This document shows positions 15,001 to 30,000 of a DNA stretch of 64,000 nucleotides, one piece after another. The stretch is from Membranipora membranacea (Eukaryota; Bryozoa; Gymnolaemata; Cheilostomatida; Membraniporidae), in NCBI GenBank assembly GCA_914767715.1, contig OU612069.1:7748001-7812000 (forward strand), in the 5' to 3' direction. The translations under genes and the position numbers were made by a program. How positions within the stretch are numbered: position 1 is the first letter of the stretch; every line of letters starts with the position of its first letter. The notes beneath the pieces are model-generated. The model made no database searches and had not been told where the DNA came from. It saw only the letters and a list, made by a program, of their open reading frames with translations.

Positions 15001-18000
15001 GTTACTTAAATATTTTTGTTTTGTATTAGGTTTCTGCAATTACTAAATGATAATTGATAAAATTATTTCAAAAATGATAAAAAAAATGCAGCGGTGTGGT
15101 CTGTTAGTCAATGCATGAGAGCCAAGACTGAGACCAACCAGGCTCGCCCAGATAACAATGGAACCCGCACGACCAATGACACCTACACATCACCCTCCAA
15201 CAAGACCATTGCGAGCGGATCTCGCCGGCCAGATGGCCCGACCCCCTCCTCTCCCATTGATTGATAGACAAGGAATAAGTCAAGAGCCTTTTGGATGTCA
15301 GATTTGGAATTTCAATGCCCCATTACTTAATATACCATCTGATCCATCGTTCAGGGTTATGAGTATCATATTCTAGAAGTTATTCAGCACTACGATTACA
15401 AAGAAACAAAATATTGGTGAGAAACACAAGGTCTGGCTCAGAAATACATGTGCCCAGTTAGCTAATAGATTGGCGGGTGATTCAAACCCAGGACCACAAA
15501 CACTTGTGTTTAGCAGGACAGGCGCTCTAACCAAATGAGCTATCTTTACCTATACTACCCCGAAATATACTGGCCCATAGTTCTAGAGGAGACAGTGGCC
15601 TAATAATGCTATATTTGAAAATTCCATATCCGAATCAGCTCCCTTTGCTTTTTATATCTCTAAAACGCTTTGGAGTCTGGCGACTGGCACTCAGGAGGTT
15701 CTCACAATACCCAACCTGGTGTTACTTCATGTCTTTAAGGATTTGCGACTCCCCTACCATTTTTTCTTAATGACGGGCCTGTATAACCATGAACCTCTCT
15801 ACCTGTAGGTGTGATGCGTATTCGACATACAATCGTCCACCTCACACGTTCTGTGGGATTCTAGATGGCACTGAAGTGTGGCTATCCAAGATTGGAGGGG
15901 ACTGTTTCGCTCCTGACCCTAGCTCATGTGATGAATTGCACATACCGAAGTCATTGACATGTGTCAGCAGTGGACAATGTCAGCCTATCAATGATGCTGG
16001 ATCTCTGTGTGCTGACAGTTCAGGCTGCGGTAAGTTGACTTTTTTTGAAAGTCAGTGGCACACTTACATTGAGACTACACTATTGTCATGTGTATCTCTG
16101 ATCGTTAGATTCAATCTAGTTTGAGTACCTGAAATGTTCCCCCCCCCCCCCTATTGATGAAGTTTACCTCGGGTAGTCACACAAAATTCCTTCCGATGGT
16201 ACTCACGCTAAGTGAATTAGTTCACCTTCTATCGATATGCATGCACTAGTATATCACGTCATCAATGTGAGCCAGTGGTAGTCTTGCACTCACTTTGATG
16301 TTTGGAGAACGGAATATTCATAGTACAATACAATAGTCAGAAGTTGAAAATAATCATTTTGATTTATGAATAAGATTTGGACAGAGGTGAATATCTACCA
16401 AGTGTAGTAAATATCTACAGGTGTGCAGTAAATAATAACAATGATTGCGGGTCAATAAATTAATTTTACAGAATGTTGAGAATGGAATACAGATCGAGTA
16501 TGTCTCAGTTTTGACACCAATGTGATATGCATTGCAGCTCCATAGTCAGTTTATTTTCATTATTACCAGTTGTGCTATGCAATTTCATTCCATATAGTTA
16601 TTTCATCATCAATGTCACCATTTGTGAGATACTTTCTCATCAGTTGTCTTTTTGAAAAACTTATCCAATATTCTTGTCATGAAATTTCAGCTGTCACAAC
16701 TTACTGCAGTGGAGGATTTTGCGCACGAGTCCCAGACCTAAGACTCAATGAAACTGGCCGCCTTCTTCCTGGTGAGTGAGATGTGATAAAAAAAATCTCA
16801 TACTTCAAGTTAACGCTGTCAGTTCAACGGTGCTGGTTTGTTTGTTATTTTATTTTCGGATGATCACCAACTTCATAGTTGAAGGTCCTGGCAATACCGT
16901 ATGGCAAACCCGTTATCCAATGATCGTTCCAGGTTGGTTAGGGTGGACTGCAACAGCCAACTCAGAAAGTACTAGACAAACAATGCAACTGGTTCGACCC
17001 AAAATCTTTTGCGTCCCCGAACTATCCCTGATTGCTGGCTTGTAGTGTGTTTAACTTAGCAAAAGTAATAATGATGATCATACATTTCTCAACAAAAAAT
17101 GTAAATACACAAACTTAAAGTTTAAAACGAAAATCACTTGTTACTTCCAGATTCTATCATAAATAAGACGCAGTTAGCCTGGAAAAATTGTTTGACAAAT
17201 ATTTTATAATCATCTTGCAGCCATTAGAGGGGAAAATGCAGAAAGTTTGGATGGAGAAACAGAACCTTGCGGAGGTTATGGAGTTAAAGGTTTAACTTAC
17301 GATCATTCAAGACGACAGTGTGTTTGTCCTTATACGAATGTTCTATATGGTATGAGATGTCTGCACATTGAGGTGATGCAAGCTGAACAAGGAATGATGA
17401 AAGGTGGGCTTTGATAGAAACTTTCGTCCGTCTAGTTCTAATTAGATAAAATTTGCAGATTATGCCCAAACATTTCAAGATTGTGTGGACTATACACACC
17501 ACTATGTCAGGGTATACAATATGTTAATATTTTGAGCAGTCATTCACATCACAAGATGTTATATTGATGTACAAACAACCTGTAATTGTGATGTAATATT
17601 AATGAGTAACTTTCTCTTTGAAAACAAAAGCAATGGAAGCATCATATTTATAAATTTCTAATCAGTTGAAATTCGTCAGTCCCTGCATCGAGCCTTTTAA
17701 CCTATTAAAGCAATTTCATGGAGCATTAACTCAGTTTTTTAAAGTTTTTTCATATACTGGATTGTAAGGGAATCATCTAGTTTTCTCTATCACTTGATCA
17801 GTGAAAGAGTGAAAGTCTCTAGTTGATGTCTGAAGTATTTGATAGCTGACTATCTTGATTGTTTAGTTTGTGATGGAGCTGGTGATTGCGCAGAGGGGTT
17901 AACATGCATGGGCAATAGATGCCTGATGATGTGTGTTAATGACTGTGACAACAAACACTTTTACTGCGTGCAGAGAGTCTGTCAACCTAAATGTACAGTA

Positions 18001-21000
18001 AGATTTTAAGACATTTATAAAGTTTGTCTACCCTGGATGAGTAAAGTATTCACATGCGCTTGATAAAGTGAAGCCCATGCTACCTGCATCATCTTTGATT
18101 GATGTATGCCCCCACCTAGGCTAGCTAAAATGGATTGAAGTCTCCCAATAAACATGTCAATACTACTACTACTACTACTACTAGTATTCATATGATCATG
18201 GTCTTCCCCAAATTATCTAAGCTAAAATGTAGCATATATTCACTCCTCTAGGGTGCATACATACAAAGTTTTGAAATACTTCCTTGCTTATGAAATTAAT
18301 TTTGTAATATTGATGTTGCGCATTTTGACCAACTCGTGATTATCATTTTAGTGACATTCCTGCCCTTCTCATTGCTCTCAACTTGAATAACAACAGAGAT
18401 ATTTATAAAAATCAAGTTTTGCTTTCAATGCTGCCACTCGTAATGTTTAAAATGAGTACCTGATAGACACCAGACAAAACTAGGAAGGCAATCAACATAA
18501 TACTTAAGTATCTTTATTCTATGTGAATCTGTAACGCTATGCAAACTGTCCCTAGTGGTCATGGCAATGCAGGGCTTACTATGGCCAATGTGTATGCTGA
18601 TTGGCTGTTGGGTGGGAAAGAGAGCCAATGCCAGGCTACAGAGAGCACCTAATGAGAAATAATGAAAATGAAACTACATTGTTCAACACTCACTATAATA
18701 ATATATAAGTACCTTCAGGAAACTACCATTTTATCTGACATTGTCTCTTTTCCATACACCACAGCCAATCAGAGCCCTCTCATTGGCTAGGCATACTAAA
18801 CCAAGTAAATTTTGTATTTAAAATATTACTGGTTCACAGAGAGACAGTGATTGTCCAATGGGAGTGACATGTGAACAAGGGTCGTGTCGAGTGACCTGTG
18901 ATGACTATAGCAGACAGATAAGGTGCGGAGCCTTTCACTCTTGTGTAGATGGTTACTGTATGCTGTATCCTGTTAATCAAAGACAAACCTGTAGAGATAT
19001 GAAGCTGACATCAGATCTGGGCTATCTACAAGCCGAGGAGATATGTCAAAGAGAATGCACATACGGTAAGAAGATAGTAGCATTAAATGGGGCGGCAATA
19101 CTAATTGCACGGGCCGATGTTTGGGCACCCCTGCTGGAGATGATATTTACGACTCCATTAGGGTATTTGTAAGTTTTCTCTAACTCACATGAGACATCTG
19201 ATCATTGCGCATAATAAAGGCATTAAAGAAACTACACAACGTATCAATTACTGAATGCTGCTCAGTTCAGTGAATGTAAATACAGTTATCATCAGATGTA
19301 ATGTCTCAATCGTCTACTGTACCGATCCTTCAGCATGCAACTGTTGAAGGTTATTGGTTCAAATCCCACTTCAGTCCATCGACTACTTGGGTCTGGCTGA
19401 GCCGCAGGTGTGCTTGGACCTGCCTGCAAACAGAGAACAACCTGGCGAAGAAATTGCGTCATTGCCATCATGGCAACAAATATTTTGCCGCCCATGCTTC
19501 GGGATGTGGAGTGTGATTAGACCATCTGATTTGTCTAATCATAAAAATCATCTGATAAAAGTACAGCGTTTGTTTGTAGACCATGATTGCCCCGGTGATC
19601 AGATTTGCGGTGCCAGTGTGTGCACTGTCAGGTGCAATGTGATGAACCCTCGATGTCCGGATGGTCGGTTCTGCCTCGGTGGAGAATGTGTGATACCCTG
19701 TGATAAATACACAAACCAGTGTCCTCTTCTACAGAGACACTCCTGTGTGAATCATGTCTGCATGAGGCATTGCTTGGTAAGATTCATTAACTAAAACAAA
19801 ACTCCACATCTATAAGGAGCAGAATGTTTGAAATTTTTGAAGTTATTCGGTTGAGGTAAATTCATTAATCTCGAACTACAATGAGGAGGTCTCCTTGTCT
19901 ATGATGACAAATGTTTCAACCAATAGAACATCCAAATAATTTGCCAGATTTCATTACCATTTAAGGAATTATTGAACACATAAATTTATTAGAAATAAGA
20001 CAAGCAAAAAACAGTTTACCGTATAATTCAATGATGTAAAGCTATTGTAGTTGCCTTATCTGCTAATTGATCATTTTAGATCATTGAAGGGGAAAAGGTA
20101 ATAATTGATAAGCGTTCAGTTTATGTTCTCTTTCCGTTATAATATACACAATTTTAATTTTGATATCCTGTCTTATGAGCTGGATTTTGAATTTTTGTTG
20201 TATTTTGGCATTATTTTAGAAACCTATCAAAAACTTTGCTACCAAAGACAATCCATCATCCAATTGGCTTGTTCTGTGTTGTATTTTTAGTCTATGCAGT
20301 ACTGTCCTCATTTTACGACCTGCACAGCCGGACTTTACTGTTACCCCATGTGTACTGAGTCGACAGATTGTGGCGGTGGACAAGTGTGTGCTGAAGGGAT
20401 ATGTTCTCCGCAGTGTACGGACAAACAAGGCTGTCATTTCTCGTGAGTTTCATCAAATAAGGTTTGGCGCCACCAACTTAGAGTTGTCCCCTCTTGAATT
20501 CAGGTGCTGAGACTCATTAGCTTTGTCATACGGCTATTTTTTCAGTTACCCTCCAAAACAAAAAAGTAGCCGCATCTCAAGGCTAAGAACCCATTATACT
20601 CGCACATCTGAATTCTGATCTTTTGATCTTTTCCCCCAATACTTGACTTGGATGAATGATTTGGCGATTACAAATAACTGTGATATATGCTTATAAAGAA
20701 TTTCATTGTGGTTTCTTTCAGATTTTGTTTGATATTTCAACCAGCTTTTACAAAAAAAAAAATGTCTACACAAACTTTGTAGCCGGTTTTGATTGATGAA
20801 TTCATTAGTCAAGCCATCTCTTTCCCTCGCTTGTTGTATTTGGAAGATCAATAGGAGAAAACTTTTTGGGTTTAGTCTAAAATCATAATCATCGGAATAC
20901 ACATTCTAGTAATATTTCTCTTGGTTTAAATGGCATTAAAGGATGAGAACACTGTTTGTTTGTGGCTCTATCCAGTGTAACTTTGTGTTGTAGATTTTTC

Positions 21001-24000
21001 TGTGACACAAACACTAATTTATGCATTGGTTGTCCATGCTCTATTCACGGGGTCTTTCAATTAAAAACAGCCAAAGTCACAATCTGATCGCTTACTCAAT
21101 GAGTGAGTGATAGCTGCTGCTCAGATATCACACTGATTGATGGAACTTTATTCATTACAAGTGAATGAAAATTTTGAGCCATGTGATTGTGATAGTTTGC
21201 TTTAGTAATTGAAAGAAACACTGGTGTGAAATTTTATCCTATAGATTTTCCTGTGACGCTAACACTAACTTATGCATTCAATGGTGCTCCTACAATGAAT
21301 CCCCGGGTGTACCACGCTGCCCGCCTCAGCTCACATGCACCTCCTCCGATAAATGTGAATCATCGATAGCAGATAGCTGCGATAAAAACGAAGACTGCGG
21401 TGATCTCAATACCTTCTTCTGCAACCAGAATATTGACTTCGGCTCATGTCATTACATCAACAAATTAGAAAGTCCCTGCCACTATCCAAATTGTGGTAAG
21501 GATTGCATTTTTAATGAGTTTTCAACTTTGAAAACTATATGAATTAAATGCTATCCTTTACTAAGCGTACAATTGATCCTGTTTCTATCCAAATTGTGGT
21601 AAGGACTGCTTCAGTTTGAATTTTTAACTTGGTGTTGTGGGCCAAGATATTTTCCTTTACCAGTTAGTTTCTCTAGCCATATATGAGTATTACGCTATGC
21701 ATTACTATGCTTACAATGCAATTAAGTTTTTCCCCTCATTTATACCTTGTTAATCAGTTCGCATGATAATGGCTAATCAGAAATATACATTTCAAACTTT
21801 TTTCTACTGAAAATTTGATTCCGCTTTTCTGTGTACAACAGACATGATATTCTTTATTAGGTCAGTACCATGGGCGTCACAACACAGTGACAAATGAGTG
21901 TTAACGATTTCCACTATCCTTCCTGATTTAAATTTGTTTCAGGAATCAATGAGGTTTGTTCAAGCGAACATATATGTGCACCAAGGGAGATATGGGATGG
22001 ATGCAGCGTTCATCACCCAGACTTACCTATAGAGAATGATACATACATAGAGTCGACAGGCTTGGTGAATGAAAGTAAGTTTCTGAGAATTGAAATCATT
22101 TAATAAGCTTCTCAATTTTTGAAAAATGGATTTGTGTTGTTTTACAAGTTTTCTGGCTTAACAGCTGCCGTAGAATCTTGTTAGACTGGCCATGAGGAAA
22201 TATAAAAGCAAAAAGAATGCTTTGGAAATTGACCTAAGTTGGTGCAGAAGCAGAGAGAAAGAGTAATATATTGGCTATAGATTGATGAGGTGAAATCAGA
22301 TGTGTCAATGATGGCTGAACAGGAAACAGAAAGTAGGAACAAAAGAATTTTTTACCCACAATCTGCAGTTAGACAAAACGCAGCGTAATTAGGTAACCAT
22401 CTAACAGACATCATAATATGATGTCTGACTAATATTGCTTTTTTAATATAATAAACAATATAAATGCAAGATTTAAATATGAAATAAAAAGCTTTGTGCA
22501 ATTAACGAAAATATTATCATAAAATACATCACATTGTTTTATATTTAGCTTGTGCTATAGACTCACAGTGCACATATTATAATTATGATGATAATGCTGA
22601 ATGTCTGCACAATAGATGTTATCTCCCTGATGAATCGACCACAGCAGCTCAGGAGCTGGACTGGGGTAAGTTGTGAGAATGGTAGCAAATTTCCTTACAA
22701 CAAATTATAACCAGCTGACCAACTGATCCTGCGAAAGCTCAAGTTTGTGCTTGTGTCAATGGCTTCAATGTCTATGCCGTGTGTTCATATGAACATTCAT
22801 AAATATTGTTTCTGTCATGGTGCAAAAGTGTGCTTTTTTGAGAGAATATACATTTTAAGATAACACTTAACCTACTTACTGATATTGGGAAAGATATCGT
22901 TGACCAATTATGATTACTTAGGCTAGTAAATATTGCTGTGAATTTTAGATGTTGACGATGATTTTGATGGATGGGAAGATGACTCTAACCCTCAGCGTTT
23001 TGTTCCGTCGGACGGTATGCTCATGCCATCATGTAATGAGTCCTTCGAGTGTGATTCCAATCAGATCTGTGTGAACCAAGTGTGTGCAATCAAATGTGAT
23101 TCTGATGAGGACTGTGCCATATTCCAGGTATTTTTATGTTTGAAGTTTTTTCATTGCTTGATTTTTAATATCCATCCTGTTAAAGGCTGATAGCATAGCG
23201 TATAAATGAAACAAAATAAAAGGAGTCTGAGCTGCATTAGTTGAAAAAGCGCATATAGACTTAACAAGAGGACTGCTTCAGACAAGAATGGCGCAAATTC
23301 GATTAGGCATCAATCACCGGAAATAACAGACTGAGAACATTTAATCAATGTTGCTTGTAATTTGTTGATTTGCACTGCATTTTATTGTCATGTATAACAG
23401 GGGTCAAAAGGTTTGGAAAAAGATTTTGCCTACGTACATTAATCATGAATTTAGAACCTTCACCCAAAGAATTTTAATGAAAAATAGTAAAACAAAGAAA
23501 CGAATGATAATTAAATCGCTAATTTGGCCTACAGATCATTTTGATGTTTATCCGCACAGACTATGGTTGTTGAGAAATTTGATTTGGTTCAAGGGTCAAT
23601 CCTATCAGAAAAGTGGATATATCACTCAAGTAAATCTAATATTGTGAGTTCATAGGGCAAATAAAAATAATTAAAAAATTGTGGAAAATAGTATTTTAAC
23701 TTTTGTTTAAATATATTAGCAAGGATCATAGTCATCATCACTATGATCCACTATGATTCCAATTTTCAGACTTTGCAGCAGTTTTACAGCAATTAGGTTC
23801 ACATGCTTTCAACCTAAGATCTTTAAAACCATGCCAAACCTGGCCTAGTAGAACTGACACTTTAATATTCATTCTTCAGAAATGTTTTGCGGGTACCTGT
23901 ATGGAGCCTTGTAATACAGACGGAGGCTCAGCTTGTACTTATGAGAGAGATAGTTGTCTGGATGGCCTCTGTAGGGATACTTGCCAACCAGGTTTGTAGC

Positions 24001-27000
24001 TGCTGTTAACATAAAAATTTCAATTAATACGGCTAATTATTTAGATATACATCATTTCATATCTTGCTTAAACTCAATTGCTATCAATGTATCAGAATAT
24101 TTTCCTCTTGTTTAAAAAAATTGGTAAATTCCAATATAAGAGGTATGCATATAACACCTTTAATAAGACCAAAGTATCTGAAAACAGTCACCAGGTATTG
24201 GGTCTTGGCAGATGCTCCATTTATTGGAGAGGCAGAAGAGTAGACTTGTCTCCTACCTTCTGTAAAATGTTGCAGTGTGGATACTTTTCCAATTATTGCT
24301 GTGATCGGCAATAATTACACTGAGGTTGTCAACTTCAGCTGCAGCCGCAAGAATATTTGTTGAAGTGGGTAAATAATCGGGCTGACTTTATTGTTGTAAG
24401 ACTGAATGCAAAACATAACAATTCATGAGAATGTGTGACAACTTTGGTTGGAATGGCAAAAAAATACATAAGCAAATAGACAACAAAGTAGAATCAAAGC
24501 AATGCAACGGATGATAACTACATTGTAAATTTGTGATAAATGTGATAACAGAAATACAGAAATAACAGAAACATTTACCTCACGAGCCTGATTACCTCAA
24601 TCTACATAAGAATAATGATACAGTGCAAGTCCGCTAATTTTTTATTCTGATTTTCACTTCCTGAACTAATAGGAGTGTGAACTAATCAAATAAGTATCCA
24701 CACTACAGCATGTCTACAATGGAAGACACAGGCTTGATCTTCTGCTTGCCAGGAATGATTTGCAGTCGCAGGTTTTGCAGATTCATCAACATCGCTTGAA
24801 CAGGTAGACAGTAGCATGTTCAAGTCAAAAACTGTTTGTTTTTAAATTATCAGTCCTACCAGGTCATGTTTGGTATGGTTTGAAAGATCTCAGACTGGAG
24901 AGTCATTAGAAATATGATAGAGCATTTGAAATAAAACAGCCTGATAACCTAGTTGCAGTAAAACTGCTGCAAAGTCTGAAAATTGTGATCATTGTAGATC
25001 ATAGTGATTTATTGCCGCCACCTGACCACTATGATCCACTATGATCCTTTAAAAAAATATCAAATGCAATTTTCCACAATTCTTATTTGCCCTATGAACT
25101 CACAATATTTGATCCACTGGGGTGATACATCTACTTTTCTAATACATATTTAAGTGACACTGTATCGTTTATGATTAATGTAGATAGGAGTAAGAGGGTC
25201 AAGAGGTTAGTAACCTTCATATCTTCATCCATTAACCTACCTAATATATCTGAGACATCTCAGACTGGCTCAATATCTACAACATCGCCTACACTAACAT
25301 CTCAGAATCATTTGCTAACAACTTCTGAGATCGACATACTAACAACATCTCCGAATGACATACCTCTGAATCCGAGAGAAGGGAGCTTTATATCAGAATC
25401 TTTCCACGAAGGTAACAAACTATTATGTTGCAAAATTCCACTTTTTGACAGAAGTTAGCTAGTTAATTACTTTATTTCATGTTATAATGTAGCTCAAATT
25501 ACTCATAGGAAATAAAAATTATGGCCTATTTTGAAGGCAAATGTGTTCAAATATTAATGTGTGTTGAATAACAAAAAATGTGTGTGTCCGGTAAATGCTA
25601 CACATGTAAAATATTACACAAGTTATAGCAGCGACTGTGTGTCATTCAAATCGTTTTTCAGTTGTTTTGTCATTTATGTTATAGTGGTTTGTTGAGTAGA
25701 TGCCCTTTCGAATGCATGCAATAGAAATTCCCGAAACACTTCAACTCCGTTTACATGCAGAATAATCGCGATGTCACTATGCTATAGGGCAAATCTACAG
25801 GCCTATAGGTTATGAAATATGACAACCTATATATAAAATAAACGTTGCTGTGGTACTGATTCATACAGTGCTTGAAACATGCTCAATACAAATGACCATG
25901 ACATGTTTCATGTCGATCGTGAAAGGAAGAATCTGAGTAAAATCTAAGTATGGTCACGACAAATTAATGACTTAAAGCTGAACTGCTAATGAGCTATGGG
26001 GCATCTTTGATCAATGTTCAATACCAAAAGCAACTATTTTCAGTCAGTTTTTTTTAAGAATACCAAAGTGACCAACGCTTAGACCAAGTGCATAAAGTTT
26101 GCCTGGTTGATAATAGTAGCAAGTAAATACTGACGACATTCCAATCCTGTTAATGAAATGTTGGCAGCAGGATGGTTATCATGAGGTTGAACCGTGGTCA
26201 AAGGTGAGCCTGCAGTGATGTATCAAAAAGTGGTAGTTTAGAAAACGCCATATTATTATTATTATCGCTTTACATCAATCTCTGGAAATTATTGTCAGGA
26301 GTTGGAACTGTTAAAACTGCTACTGATGGTTGTCTTGAGGGGATTATTCTGGTTTCTTCCTACCCATGTATAACATTACTCATTAAAGCTTCACTCAATT
26401 ATTCAATCATGTATATAACTCCAATCTAACAAAATAATCCTCACGATTATCACAACTATTTATAAAAGAATACTGTGTGGAAAACTTTGATCCTTCCTAT
26501 TCGTCAGGAGACTTCCAAGAATTCTGGATGTCCATCAAAAATGAGGTCTCATATCATTCGTTTTATCACGATGTCAATACAAGTTTACAGTGACGAATGA
26601 GTTCTTCGTCCTTCTATGAGAATGCTGTTCACATAGTAGGCGTAGTAATGAGATATTTTTGGCGTGGGGAAAAGTATCTTGAGTGTACGCAGGCTGATGT
26701 TAAACCTAGATTAGATTAGATCATCCATTTGATAATACTGTCAATGACATATTTCAATGATAGTGTTAGATTGCGTGATCATTCTAGAACAGATGATGAA
26801 CAATACCACAACTCGATGTTATAAGTAAGAATGGGAAAAATGAGTGTTTTGATGAAATGATCTTTCTGAGAAACACTAGCCTTGAAATTTTTAAATTTGT
26901 GTTCAATGAATCTGAATATGTAAGCTATGTTTTTACAGAGAACATGACTGAGTCGTCACTCTATGACCGTACATGTTTGGCCGGAATCGTCACCATCGTT

Positions 27001-30000
27001 TGTTACTCGGAGTCCTATTGTAAAAGTAACAACGATATCTGTGAAGGATCTTACTGTCAATGGGTCTGTGAAACTGACTCAGACTGCGCGGAGGGTCAGA
27101 GTTGTGTGCTTGCAGTCTGCACTACTGGCTGCACTGTAAGAAACATCTGTAGCATAATAGCATATACAGCATAATTTTATTTTCCGTTGGAATTCTTGAT
27201 TTGAGTCTGATCCTATTTTCACCATTAAAAGTGGACTGTGGACTGCCAATATACTACTACCATGTGTAAACAGTAATGTTCCTAACACAACTGCTTCAAG
27301 TTATTCAAATATGCGCCCAACTGAAGTTGCACATAAGGTCATGTTTAGGTTCATTAACCACAGTTTAATTAAACATTCTGTTTAGCCTTATATCATATCA
27401 ACATACAGTTCAAGCTGGTTAATTCAGATTTTAGAATTCAGAACTCCTGTTAATTCAGAAAAGGAAAATTGGCCCGCTCAGCCAGATCTCAATGCACTCT
27501 AATGTCACATATTTTGGACTCTGTTTAATAGGAATGAAGTGAACTGCTCTGTATTTCACCTTAGATAGGTTTAAAGTAAATGACAGAGACTTAGAGCTCA
27601 GATGTAGTGCATATTCCAATTTCTTACCTATAGCCTCGATGTACTTTGATAGGAAGATGCAGCAGATTGTTTGGGTGATTTCACAGTGAATTTATGTTAC
27701 TCAGATTTGGATTGTGGTTGGAATAGACACTGTATCGAAGGGGTGTGCTCTCCTCAATGTGACTGTGCCTCTGCTCAAGAGGCTACATGTCCTGGTAAGT
27801 TATGTTAACATAATATTCGCTTTCCACAAGGTCTGATGATCTTATTAAATTTCCCTTCCTCCCCCCCCCCCCCCCAGTTATTTGCTTTCCCCCTTTTTCA
27901 GCTGTAATCTCGGATAGCGCTATGAAACCACAGTTTCAGTTGCTAGTGACAAATATCCGTGTCCGAAACCCCTTGTAAATTTCGTCTGGATCATAATATT
28001 ATACACAAAAGATGGAATCAAGAACTAGACTACCAATGAGAAAGAGCTCAAACAGTATGATAATATTATTCAACCTCCAACCTAACCAAATCTTCGCCAT
28101 TGAGTAACATTGTTGCAAGAGTCCTCTTTTCTTTTAATATTTACCCTTCAGCTCAACAGTGCACTGAAGATGCTGGCTGGGAATGCAAAAGTGATTACAG
28201 AGGCTGTCACCACCCTGATAATATCATAGTAGATGATCGAGCAGGTGACCAGGGAGCAGAGCTAGGTACTGGTGGTGGTGAAGGAGGTATTCTCAGAAGT
28301 GCCTGTCAGGTGAGTTGGCCATGTTTGTTTCAGAAACATGGAAGCATCTTGAACAGCATTAGACTTCTTCTCAGGTGACTATTCACTTATTGAAAAGAAA
28401 CATTGTATGACTTCAATATTAAGTTGCTTCATCATTAGAAATCATTAGAAATATAGAAAAAGCTGTAAGTTTAGCACATAGATAGAATACAGTGGGTACA
28501 TAACCACATCCACACACCTTGGAGTCCTAGTTATAAGAGCCCCTGAAAGTATCCTCTTTCCCGTCGTATGATGCCACAGCCTTAGTTCAACACTATCATC
28601 CAAGAGCCGACAACCTTGACATCAGCTATCTTTTAAAGGATGATGATGATTGTCCCCATTCTGACTTTTACTGCCATGAGGAACTGAAGAACTGCCGACC
28701 CATTGTACTACAATTAGCTGGTGTCAAATGTCATCCAAACTTCCATGATTCATATTGCGGTAAGTCGAGCTGAAATTCACCAAGACTCTTAGGAACTTGA
28801 AAAGGCTATCGCAGACCAGTGATTCTACAGTAACCTGATGATAATCAAAAACTTGTTCATAATTGTAGACTGGTTGAATATTGACCACTTCTGCAGCACA
28901 GCAACATCAGTACTGTATTTTCTGTAAAAAAAAAAAAATCTCCACTTTCAGTGTCAACAAAAATACTATGACCAGTTTGCGTTGCCGTGATGATTTCAAA
29001 CAAAGAATGTCCATGGCTCCTGGTTTATCAACTCTATAAAGACAAAAATATTTTGCCCCTATTGACCTTGCCTGGTGGGAGGTGGTTTTCCTGCTAATAT
29101 TGTCTTTGCCAGCATTAGGATATTTTTCCTTGAAGGGCAGCACCAGAAGTTATCACTGGGTTATATCTGCGCTAACATCAATACTATCGCATCATTTATC
29201 TGTGAAACCATCTACATTAAGGTGTGAATTCTCAGTGTGTGAACGGCACATGTGACTGCATCAGACACGGATCAGGTGAATGTGTAGCCTACCCTCCTGA
29301 GTCCTGTAATCCAGATAACGATGAATGTGAGGAGGGTCTGGTGTGCCACCCCATATATCAGTGGTGTACCTTTCCAGAGGAAACAAGGGATCACTTTCAA
29401 GGTTTGTATCAACATTGAAAAATATGCTGATAGCTAGTTAGTAACTGTGCTGGTATGGAAAGTTTTAACTAGTTCATGCCTTTAATTTTTTACTGAAGTG
29501 AGCTACTAATCCATGCTAGGTCTTATAAAGCTGTATCTCTCATCTGATAACAAATTATCTAATGCCTAATGAATAAATCAATTGATAGTTAACCTTTCAT
29601 ATCATGTCAAAACATGGTCGGGATATATTGCTCAAAGCAACCAATCATCATGGAGATTCATCTTGAACTAAAAATGAGATTCACGCAACTGAGGCTAAAT
29701 ATTACTTATATAATGCTGTCTCAAGGGACATTATGGATATATTGTATCAATCGACTTCAGGGAAAAGTGGTTACATTTGACTCAATAGGAGTGAGTTGGG
29801 ACAGATTATGATCAATGACAACTCTCACCCCGAGAATGATAATCACAGTGGCCTACAAAGACTGTTATTGAACAATCCATGTGAAAATAATTCATTTTGG
29901 ACTTCAATTCGCTGTTTAATTATGATATGCAGTACCCAACCTGGTGTTTCTTTGTGCACGCAAGGGTTATTGCATTCCCTACCATTTTCCTTAAACTACG

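Noticed and set aside
15158-15376. Pro/Arg-rich open stretch in intron 16
   Set aside because: No acceptor in phase; likely repeat-derived sequence between exons 16 and 17.
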